Assembly: GCA_016714445.1 (NCBI GenBank)
Contig: JADJNF010000008.1
Location: 1 to 64,000 of the forward strand
Reading direction: 5' to 3'
Source of the DNA: Saprospiraceae bacterium
GTDB lineage: Bacteria; Bacteroidota; Bacteroidia; Chitinophagales; Saprospiraceae
Length of the DNA stretch: 64,000 bases
Under the pieces are notes generated by a model that did not search any database, was not told the origin of the DNA, and saw only the letters and a program-made list of their open reading frames with translations. Below are positions 50,713 to 61,700 of the stretch, piece after piece. Position numbers and translations under genes: made by a program. Numbering within the stretch: the stretch's first letter is position 1; each line of letters begins with the position of its first letter.

Positions 50713-52035
50713 TTATAAGAAAAATTCAAAACTAATCGCAAAGATATTATAATAATTTATAATATTGTTAAAAAATTTATGTTTTTTTACAAATAAAAAA
50801 AGCACGGGGTTCCGACGCCCCGTGCTTTGAGAATTTTTTTTGATTATATCTTTATAACTAACCTTTCGCAGGTCAAAAATTTGGTTGTTTAAAAATAAGT
50901 TTAAAAGATGTTCCAAAAGTGGCATATCTGTTTGAGCTTTTAAAGTTAAGCCTGTGCCTTTCGGTTTCAGGTTTTGTAATTCTTTAAAAGCGGCTTGAAT
51001 GGCTTTTAAGTACAACTTTCCTTTAATGGCAAAATGGTTTGTGCAATTTTTGATTTTGAGTAACTCCAGTTTAACATAAGCAATCACTGAGCAGAAAATA
51101 TGATTGGACTGTGTCACTTCATATTTCGTTGGAGATTTTGCTAATGCTGCATTTTGTTTTGTGGACTTGTGAAATTGCTCTACTTTCCATCGTTTTTGAT
51201 AGATCATAATTTGCTGCTCATAAGCATATTCCTTGCGATTGCTTACTAAATAGAGTTCACCAGTAGATTCATCTTTGTTTGTAAAAACTTGTTTGGTTAA
51301 ATAAACAGGAAAATCTAATCCTTTAATCCAAACTTCTATTCTACTTTGTGGCTCTAAGTTAATAGCACTCACTGATTGGAATTTACCCTGTAGCTTTTCA
51401 CTTTTACTCAAAGCCACCTGACGGTTACTCTTGAGTGCGCCTACAAAGTATTTACTCAGTTCTTTGTGTACATAATCAAAATTGTCATTGGACGAATACC
51501 ATGTATCCCATAATACCGTGGAGAATTTTATTCGATTTTTCCTTGCCAATACGCTTAGTCTCTCTCTGACTAATTCGTTCTTGGTCACTTCACTTCGACG
51601 TTTCTCCTGATTTGTTACAGGATCCTTGTACTTAACAGGTTTGCTCACTATTTCATAAGATACTGGAAGTTCAATACTCTGACCTTCGTCCAAGGCAGTG
51701 TGATACAAAAAACTAATCACATTGATTCCTTTGACATTCCTGTTCACCTTATGATCAAAATGGTAACAGATGATGTCATTTTCTGTAGAATGTGGTTTAT
51801 CAATGATAAAATCATCTACAGCAATCACACCGTCATCTTGTTCTACTTTTCTAACTATTGGTTTAATGGCTTTCCAATAATCCAAAGGTGTCAAAGTAGT
51901 TTGAGCTAAAAACCTGCTGATTTGATCATGGCTGTACTCACCATCCAACATTTTGGACATTCCTACAGCCGAACTTAATCCAAAACTTGTCAGCAAATAA
52001 TCACTGTACAAGTCTATTAACTCTGGGTGTTTCAT
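50713..52035 (-). CDS. IS4-type DDE transposase
   Basis: 440 residues. DDE transposase with DDFIIDKPHS (first Asp, about residue 77), VLWDTWYSSNDNF (second Asp region) and YQKRWKVEQFHKSTK, which exactly fits the IS4 signature Y-(2)-R-(3)-E-(6)-K. It would move its own insertion sequence. It sits between two giant surface genes. Terminal inverted repeats or target duplications were not found by eye. The last ~30 residues are translated through the terminator hairpin at 50799-50828 and have low complexity, so the real C-terminus may lie near 50787 if the eight-T run around 50834-50841 is miscounted. Confidence 0.9.
   Translation of the reverse strand: MKHPELIDLYSDYLLTSFGLSSAVGMSKMLDGEYSHDQISRFLAQTTLTPLDYWKAIKPIVRKVEQDDGVIAVDDFIIDKPHSTENDIICYHFDHKVNRNVKGINVISFLYHTALDEGQSIELPVSYEIVSKPVKYKDPVTNQEKRRSEVTKNELVRERLSVLARKNRIKFSTVLWDTWYSSNDNFDYVHKELSKYFVGALKSNRQVALSKSEKLQGKFQSVSAINLEPQSRIEVWIKGLDFPVYLTKQVFTNKDESTGELYLVSNRKEYAYEQQIMIYQKRWKVEQFHKSTKQNAALAKSPTKYEVTQSNHIFCSVIAYVKLELLKIKNCTNHFAIKGKLYLKAIQAAFKELQNLKPKGTGLTLKAQTDMPLLEHLLNLFLNNQIFDLRKVSYKDIIKKNSQSTGRRNPVLFLFVKKHKFFNNIINYYNIFAISFEFFL
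50799..50828 (-). terminator. Intrinsic terminator of the transposase gene
   Basis: A perfect 11-bp stem AAAGCACGGGG / CCCCGTGCTTT with an 8-base loop, followed on the minus strand by U-rich sequence. It lies inside the current reading frame of the transposase, about 85 bases before the annotated stop. Confidence 0.85.
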
Positions 52036-52432
52036 CGTTTCTTATTGGTTGAGATCCAGGGCCCAAAATTAATACATATATTTTATTTTTACATATCAAA
52101 ATATTTTTAGTGCGAAATGTCAGTTATTTATATTTTTTAAAAATAATTTATTAATCAATTTAAGTTGCGTTGATCTTTCCAAAAGTAAAATGAAATAGAA
52201 AAATGAAACCTTTTAGAATAAATCCTTTTGCTTTTACTACATGATTGTTAATTGAAAATACCTTTCCAGATAGAAAAACACTATTTCATTTTTTATCTCA
52301 TTTGTGTTATTAAAAGTGCAATTAATATAGCATTTCAACTTTTGAATTTTTTTTTCCTATCAACCATCATTTTTTTTATTTGCCACTTCACACATTTCAT
52401 CTTCTTACATATAGTCTTTTTAGCCCATATAT
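52036..52432. other. AT-rich intergenic region upstream of the transposase
   Basis: About 400 bp, very AT-rich, with no supported gene. It should contain the transposase promoter and one end of the insertion sequence, but I could not find a matching inverted repeat near 50640-50720. A 62-codon plus-strand frame (52252-52440) is almost only Phe, Ile, Leu and His codons and is dismissed. Confidence 0.5.
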
Positions 52433-52600
52433 CTAAATAAATGACTTCCATCCATCAAATTCATGCGTAAATTTTGTAACTCCTGTTGTGTCTGCCATAG
52501 ATCCAGCCAACATAAAATAATCAATAGGAATTCCTTCATTCAAAAAATATTCAATGGCCAATTTTCCATTTTTTTTTGTCCAATTGCCGTCTATGAACAT
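52433..52600 (-). pseudogene. Short ORF, possible remnant of an unknown gene
   Basis: 55 residues from ATG 52598-52600: it has mixed, protein-like composition (NGKLAIEYFLNEGIPIDYFM; LAGSMADTTGVTKFTHEF) unlike the AT-rich spacer around it. A nine-A run upstream and stops in the same frame suggest a truncated or frameshifted 3' end of a larger gene. No family recognised. It lies downstream of the giant adhesin on the same strand, next to the insertion sequence, so it may be debris of an insertion. Confidence 0.35.
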
Positions 52601-52754
52601 TAAATAATGTACAGATTAATGGGTCAATAGAAACGGTAATTACTGAACAAATCATACCCAGCTACTCAAGACACAAATCACATAGAAGCTGAAAATATCT
52701 TTATATTTTCCATAAAACAAGAAATTAAATTCAATCAGTCTTTTTCTACACACC

Positions 52755-55700
52755 TTATTTACTTGGCGGCACTTGAACAATTAAAAAATTAAAGTTTGAA
52801 AGAATTCCCGAATTTAAAGGATAAAATAATATTTGTCCGAACAATAAATTTTTATCATCATTAGGATTGTCATATTTTGTTTTACCATTCAAGTCATAAT
52901 CTCCCTGTATATAACCATGTCCAAAATCAAAATTGGAACTCGATGATAAATTATCAGGATGCGCCAAAACATCAAAGAAAAGCATATTCAGGTCATCATT
53001 CGGATTTGCAAACTTCAATTTTCCATCACAATCAAAATCCCCTGCCCACATGGCTTTATAACCATGTACTACATTACTTTTTTGAGCCAATCCAGTAAAA
53101 TCAAAGCCGTTATTAAGTGTCGAGCCAAAATCAAATGTAGTAGTGGATGGTTTTGTAAAATCAACTAATTCGTTGTTTGAAACTATGCCCGACATCACTC
53201 CCAAATGATTCCTGTGTTTCACAACCACATAGAAACTATCTTCCATAACACCAGGAAATGAAAGATAACTTAATCCATCTAAATCAACTACATCTCCATC
53301 TCTTTGCAGTAATCCAGATCTTGTCGCAATTACTTTAGAATTATCGGTTTTAGATCTAAGTTCTACAAATACCCAGTCAACAATTGCATTTTGTCCTGTG
53401 ATATTGAAAACGGTCTGCGGATCAGGAATAGTTTTATATTTTGCCAATGTACCCGGTCCCACTTTAACAAATTTAGAACTAACCTGAACAAAATAACTAT
53501 TTATAGAATAAGGATCATTTACTGGTATATAATTTTGACCTGTAAAAGGATTTAGTCTTAAATTATCTCTCATCAAAGGTCTATTATCAGAACCCTTTGC
53601 GCCTCCATTTTGCATCAATGCACCTTCCAGATATACTCTCAATCGCAACTTGTAATCCTCTACAATTAAAAGGTGTAAGGTCGCTTTGGTACATACAGAA
53701 TTTAGATTATCATCACATACAGTATAAACAATTTGTACCGGACCCGAAAATCCTGAAGCCGGCGTAAACAAGAAGTTCCCGTCTGAAGCTATATAATATG
53801 AACCTGAAGGAATAACAATCGGTGCCGCCAAACTACCCTGTTGCACCACTGATTGGCTGTCCATTTCAGGATCTGTATCATTCAGCATTACATTTCCGGA
53901 AACCGGCAAATCACTAAAACTCATAAAGAAGTCATCTACACCGACTGTACTATTCAATGCAGAAGGTGCATTTACAGTTATTATTTGGTGAGAACTGACA
54001 CACTCAGTTGCACATAACTGATAAAAAACAGTATCCTGACCTTTAAACGATGTAGCTGGAACATAAATCAGATTTCCGGATGCATCTATGACTGAATTAA
54101 TGTCATGAATATTGACAGACATTATGTTTGCGGCAGAGACCAGATTACAATTAATTGATTTGATACAAAAATCATTCTTGATGGGTTTTAACGAAGGTGA
54201 AATCTCTCTTCCGGGTGTATTTAGCTGATAAACTGTATAAAAGTCGGGGTTAACAATAAAATCAACATGCGAATTTAAATGATCTACTACAGTTATTTCC
54301 AACAATGAACCGGGACAACCAGTCACATTTGGTGCTATGCACAAGGGAACTTTATAAACATATTTACCAGCTTTGTCGGCGACAAAATTGTAGGTCCCAT
54401 CATTATTGAGTGTTATTATTTCCATACTTGCTGACGGTTTTGAGATCAAAAACGGCTGATTATACACTTTTAGTTGAAGGCCATCGTCATTGGTTGATAC
54501 ATTACCTGTAACCGGAACATTCACTAAAGTTACTGCAAAGTCAGGATCAATACAATTAATGACACTAATGGAATTATCCGGAAGGTAAGTGACACAACCT
54601 GTGTTGGTATCTACAAAATAAAAAGACACTTTTCCCGGGGCAATACCTTTAACGAATCCATTACTACTTACTCTTGCTATAGTGGTATCCGCACTGAACC
54701 AAACACCTCCATCCGATGGAAAAAGTGTGGTGCCATAACCCAGACATATTTCAGTAGGGCCTGACACCGACACTTCTTTGGGTGCAAAAACAAAAATATA
54801 TTGTGACAATGAAGAAACACATCCAGTGGAACTATCGGTAAATCTGAAAAGGGCATTTCCCTGAGAAACGCCTGTTACTGTTCCTTGATTATTTATAATT
54901 GCTATATTTGGTGTGAAACTTTCCCAGATACCTCCGGCGGATGGAAGAAATTGCGTTTCACCTTCGATACAAATAGACTCGGGCCCTGACAAAGAAATGT
55001 TAGGTCTGCCTTTTACGACCAGATTATTTGAGGTGGTGGCTGAACATCCGGTAGAACTATCTGTAAAAGTAAATTTTGTAAACCCCTCATTTTTTGCTAA
55101 TACAAATCCTGATGATGTCACACTTGCTACAACCGGATTCTGACTTGTCCAGGTTCCTCCTACATTTGGACTCAATGTTGTATTATCACCAATACACAAT
55201 GTATTTGCACCAATAAATGAAACATTCGGACGTGTATTTACTGTGATAGGAATATTATTTTCAGAAATACAACCGGTTGACAACTGGGTAAAAGAAACAT
55301 AAGTTGTGCCTGGAGTCAAGCCTGTTACTAAACCGGAATTATTTACAGAAGCTATCAATTGATTAGTGGATGACCAGATACCACCTGTTGACGGGAAGAC
55401 ATTTGTTGATGTTCCGATACATAAAGTACCGGAACTGGTCGATGAAACCACAGGTCTTGGATGAACTGTCAGTAGTTGTGTAGAATCTGAAACACAACCC
55501 GTTGCAGAATTTATAAAAGCAAATCGTACGACCCCAGCTGCTATACCTGTAACCAACCCATTATTTTCAACTGTAGCAATTGCTGAATTTGAACTCGCCC
55601 ATGTACCCCCTGAATTAGGTAACAAATTTGTACTTAAACCGGTGCAAATATTAGTTGGTCCGGAAAACATGACTAAGGGTTTTCCATTTATGGACACGGG

Positions 55701-58700
55701 ATCTGTTAAATCTGACTGGCAACCACTATCACTTGTATATCTGAATGAAGCAACTCCATTTGTAAGTCCCGTGACTGTTCCATTTGCTGTCACGGTAGCC
55801 ACAGACGGATTGTTGCTTACCCACGTACCTCCGCTTGAAGGAAACAATGTTGTGGAAGCTCCGGCACAAATAATATTATCTCCGCTTATTCCAACAGTAG
55901 GCTTCATGGCTACAGCAATAGATTGTGTGGCAGCGGAAATGCACCCTGTAGATGTTAGTGTAAAAATAAAACCAGTACTACCAAAACTTATACCCTGTAC
56001 TATACCTGTGTTAGTAACTGTTGCAACAGATGGATTGAGAGAACTCCAGCTTCCTCCTGTTGAAGGAAATAAATTTGTGGACCCACCAATGCATATAGTT
56101 TGGGGTCCTGAAATACCCACAGTAGGTCCGTTGTTGACTGTAATTATTGATGAAGGATTTGAAACACATCCTGTAATAGTATTTGTAAAAGTAAATGTTA
56201 CCGTCCCAAAACTTATTCCTTTTACTACCCCTGCATTTGTAACAGTAGCGACAGAAGGATTACTGCTAACCCATACACCACCTGATGATGGAAGAAGATT
56301 CGTTTCAGCACCCAGACAGATAGAAGTAGGGCCGGATACTGAAATTACAGGCCTGCTGTTTATTGTGATTAACTGAGAATTACCTGAACTACATCCTGTA
56401 GCTGCATCAATAAAACTAAAACTTACCTGTCCTGCATTTATACCCATAACAATTCCCTGGCTATTAATAGTAGCAATCAATGGATTGCTACTCATCCAGA
56501 TTCCGCCTGAATTCGGAAGGAAAGCAGTTGTACTACCAATACAGATACTATCAGGACCATTCAGAATAATATTTGGTTTAGCAATTACAGTGACTTCACT
56601 GGATGGGGCGGACACACAACCATTGCTATCTGTAAAAGTAAAAGTCACATCTCCGGCACTTAATCCTGTGATAAAACCTTCATTACTTACAGAAGCTACA
56701 ACCGGATTATTACTTACCCAAACACCTCCTGAAGAAGGTAATAATTGGCTTTGAGCATTCACACAAATTTCTGAATCTCCAGATACAAATGTGAAAGGTT
56801 TTTCATTAACTATAATGTTAATACCCCCTGTATTCAGACAACCCTGATTACTCGTAAATGTAAATCCTGCTATTCCCTGTGAAATACCAGTCACTACACC
56901 GTTTGAAGTTACAGAAGCGATGGATGGATTGTTACTTGTCCATATTCCACCAAATACAGGTAAAAGCTGAGTCTCACCACTCACACAGATTGTATTTGGC
57001 CCATTTACGGCTAAAGGAGTATTGCTATGCACAGTCAATATGGCAGATGTATCTGATTTACATCCAGTTGCACTTAATGTGAATATAAATCCAGTAGTTC
57101 CCTGACCTATGCCGGTGATGAGTCCATTATTTGTAATACTCGCTACCGAAGGATTGGTGACAGCCCACACTCCACCAGAAGAAGGTAATACAGAAGTTGA
57201 ATGACCCAAACATATATCTGCAGGTCCTTCAAAACTAATCTGAGGTTTCTGATTTACAAGAACCTGTGAAGAAACAGAAGCTATACAGCCTGTTGTATTC
57301 GTTACAGTAACAGTGTAGTCGGAAAATGGAAACTGAGGTGTTACATTAACTGTCGGCGTAGTAGCGTTGCCCGCATTCGATCCCCATTGATACGATACTA
57401 CTTCTGACGCATTTACTGCCAGATTGACACTGCTGCCTTCACACACTGCAGTATTTAGATTAACCATTACCGGTACATATCTTTGATGAACAAAAGCAGA
57501 AATACTCGCAGAACATCCTTTTGAATCAGTCACAGTTACACTATAATTTCCATTGTTTATAATGGTTACCAAAGCTGTACTTCGTGAGAATCCGGATGGA
57601 CCGCTCCAATTGTAATTGAAGGATGGTGTGCCATTGGTCACTAAAACAGATAATTGTGAGGTATCTGTAAGACACACTGACCCATTATAATTTATAGCCA
57701 AAACTGGTTTGTTTGTTACTGAAATCTGAACACTTTCTTCCGAAACACATCCTGAACCTTCTGCAGTGAAAGCAAATCTGACTAAACCTGGATTCACCCC
57801 TGTGACTACACCCGTCTCTGAGATAGATGCGACATTAAAATTGTTACTTGACCATGTTCCATTTGGCAATGGGCTAAATGTTGTCGTACTTCCTACGCAT
57901 ATTTCATTTGCCCCATTTAACGTGATTATTGGTTTAGCATAAATAGTCACTACTCCAGTAGCATCTGACTGACATCCTGTACCATTATTTGTAAAGGTAA
58001 AAGTTGCTGTACCAGCTGCTATACCAGTAACCAAACCATCATTATTTACAATTGCTACCGAAGAATTGCTGCTCACCCATATTCCTCCAGTAGTTGGAGA
58101 TAATGTCGTAGATAGTCCTGCACATATTGCAGTATCACCAGTGATTTGTACAGTTGGTTTTTGATTTACTAAAACACCATAAGTCGCTGTCTCGCTACAA
58201 GCCCCTGAATTATGCATGTAAGAAATGACCACACTACCACCTGCAACTCCTGTAAGTACACCTGTCGATGGATGGATAGTTGCTACAGAAGTATTACTGC
58301 TTACCCAACTGCCCCCACCGCTGGATGCAGATAAAGTGATTGTATTTTGAACACACACTTGTTGTGGCCCACTAATCGTAACTCCCGCTTTATCAGTGAC
58401 AGTTACTGTAGTGGTATTTAATGAACTACAACCTGTTGCATTGTCTGTAAAAACAAATGTTGCAGTACCTGCATTTAGTCCGGTTACAATACCACTGCTA
58501 GTCACAGAAGCTATTGTTGAATTGTTGCTCAACCACGTTCCCCCAGATGAAGGAGACAGGGTTGTTGTAGCGTCTTTACAAATACTATTAGGGCCTGTTA
58601 CAGATACAGTAGGTTTATTATTTACGATTATATTCAGACTTGGATCCGAACTACACTGTGTAGTTGAATTTGTAAAAACAAAATTGGCTGTCCCCCCACT

Positions 58701-61700
58701 GATGCCTGTCACTACTCCACCATTTGTGATACTTGCTACTGACGGATTACTACTTATCCATGTTCCACCTATATTTGGTGTTAAGTTAGTAGTATTTCCC
58801 ACACAGATTTCATTAGGTCCTGTGATATTAACTATTGGCTTTGGTTTAACATTTATGTTTATATCTGGCACTGCTACACAACCCAAATCATTAGTTACGG
58901 TTACTTGGTAGGATGAAGAGGGAAATGTAGGCAAGACAGTCACACTGGCAGTTGTGGCATTTTCTGCATTGGCACCCCATTGGTAAGATACAGCGAAAGG
59001 ACTGTCCACCTGAAGATTTATACTTTCGCCTTCACAAATTTCTGTAGATAAGCTTACAATAAACAATTCATACCTATCGTACACAAAACCAGAAGTAACT
59101 GCTGTACACAAATTAATATCAGTTACAGTTAAATAATAGTTACCATCTGAATTAATGTTTATGGATTGTGTCGTTCCAGTAAAAGACATTGGTCCTGTCC
59201 AATTATAAGAATACCCTGGTGATCCTCCTGTTACTATGGCACTAATTACTTTGTTATCTTCCATACATGGACTCCCATTAAAATCCAATACAACTGTAGG
59301 ATTACTTGGGATACCATTTACTACTACATTTGCAGATGCAGGGGATGTACAGCCGTTGTCGTTTGTTACCATAAATGTATGGGTCGCTCCCGCAGGTAGT
59401 CCCGTCACTGTATAGCTTACGCCCGTGCCGGTGTACGTCGTTCCTCCGGGACTTCTTGTTATCGTCCAGCTTCCTGTACCCGGAAGACCGCTTAATACCA
59501 CACTTCCGGTTGGGGTAATACACGTAGGTTGTGTGATCGTTCCTACTGTACAGGCTGTAGGTAACGGATTGACCGTAATTGTTCCAGTTGTATTTACTGT
59601 ACCGCAGCCTCCCGTCAATGGGATCGTATAGTTAAATGTGCCTGCTGCCGTAGGTGTACCACTGATAGTGATCGTATTTGCTGCCCATGCTGCTGTAACA
59701 CCTGCCGGTAATCCGGTTGCTGTTCCGATGCCTGTGGCTCCGATTGTCGTATGGGTGATGGCAGGGCTAAGTGCTGTATTGATACAAAGCGTTCTCGCTG
59801 CGTTGCTCGTTACGGTATTATTTGGTGTTACGATGATCGTTCCCGTTGCATTTACCACTCCACAGCTTCCCGTCAATGGGATCGTATAGTTAAATGTGCC
59901 TGCTGCCGTAGGCGTACCGCTGATGGTGATCGTATTACTTGCCCATGCTGCTGTAACACCTGCCGGTAATCCGGTTGCTGTTCCGATACCCGTGGCTCCG
60001 GTTGTCGTATGGGTGATGGCAGGGCTAAGTGCTGTATTGATACAAAGCGTTCTTGCTGCGTTGCTCGTTACGGTATTATTTGGTGTTACAATGATCGTTC
60101 CTGTTGCATTTACCACTCCACAGCCTCCCGTTAATGGAATCGTGTATGCAAATGTTCCCGCTGCTGTCGGCGTTCCACTGAATGTGATTACATTAGCCGC
60201 CCAACTTACTGTTACACCTGCCGGTAAACCGGTAGCTGTACCGATACCTGTAGCTCCGGTTGTGGCTTGTGTTCTGCTGATTGTTGTTCCGATACACAAG
60301 GTTGTATTTGCTACCGTGGCTGCTGTATTTATATTTACTATGATCTGACCCGTTGCATTTACTGTTCCGCAGCCTCCCGTTAATGGGATCGTATAGTTAA
60401 ATGTGCCTGCTGCCGTAGGCGTACCGCTGATCGTGATCGTATTACTTGCCCATGCTGCTGTAACACCTGCCGGTAATCCGGTAGCTGTTCCGATACCCGT
60501 GGCTCCTGTTGTCGTATGGGTGATGGCAGGGCTAAGTGCGCTATTGATACAAAGTGTTCTCGCTGCATTACTCGTTACAGTTCTGTTTGGTGTTACGATG
60601 ATCTGGCCCGTGGCATTTACCGTTCCACATCCTCCTGTTAATGGGATCGTATAGTTAAATGTTCCCGCTGCTGTAGGTGTACCACTGATAGTGATCGTAT
60701 TTGCTGCCCATGCTGCTGTAACACCTGCCGGTAATCCGGTTGCTGTTCCGATGCCTGTGGCTCCGGTTGTCGTATGGGTGATGGCAGGGCTAAGTGCTGT
60801 ATTGATACAAAGCGTTCTCGCTGCGTTGCTCGTTACGGTATTATTTGGTGTTACGATGATCGTTCCCGTTGCATTTACCACTCCACAGCCTCCCGTCAAT
60901 GGGATCGTATAGTTAAATGTGCCTGCTGCCGTAGGCGTACCGCTGATCGTGATCGTATTACTTGCCCATGCTGCTGTAACACCTGCCGGTAAGCCGGTTG
61001 CTGTTCCGATACCCGTGGCTCCTGTTGTCGTATGGGTGATGGCAGGGCTAAGTGCTGTATTGATACAAAGCGTTCTTGCTGCGTTGCTCGTTACGGTATT
61101 ATTTGGTGTTACAATGATCGTTCCTGTTGCATTTACCACTCCACAGCCTCCCGTTAATGGAATCGTGTATGCAAATGTTCCCGCTGCTGTCGGCGTTCCA
61201 CTGAATGTGATTACATTAGCCGCCCAACTTACTGTTACACCTGCCGGTAAACCGGTAGCTGTACCGATACCTGTAGCTCCGGTTGTGGCTTGTGTTCTGC
61301 TGATTGTTGTTCCGATACACAAGGTTGTATTTGCTACCGTGGCTGCTGTATTTATATTTACTATGATCTGACCCGTTGCATTTACTGTTCCGCAGCCTCC
61401 CGTTAATGGGATCGTATAGTTAAATGTGCCTGCTGCCGTAGGCGTACCGCTGATCGTGATCGTATTACTTGCCCATGCTGCTGTAACACCTGCCGGTAAT
61501 CCGGTAGCTGTTCCGATACCTGTGGCTCCTGTTGTCGTATGGGTGATGGCAGGGCTAAGTGCACTATTGATACAAAGTGTTCTTGCTGCGTTGCTCGTTA
61601 CGGTATTATTTGGTGTTACAATGATCGTTCCTGTTGCATTTACTGTTCCGCATCCGCCCGATAATGGGATCGTATAGTTAAATGTTCCTGCTGCTGTAGG

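Noticed and set aside
50640..52150. Terminal inverted repeats and target duplication of the IS4-type element
   Set aside because: No convincing matching ends were found by eye; only short AT-rich similarities and a small local palindrome near 50640-50658.
52252..52440. 62-codon plus-strand frame upstream of the transposase
   Set aside because: Composition is dominated by Phe/Ile/Leu from AT-rich sequence; no start context or family features.
55642..56376. A 244-residue plus-strand frame inside the adhesin
   Set aside because: It lies entirely opposite the Ig-like repeats and repeats with their period; no signal for an independent gene.
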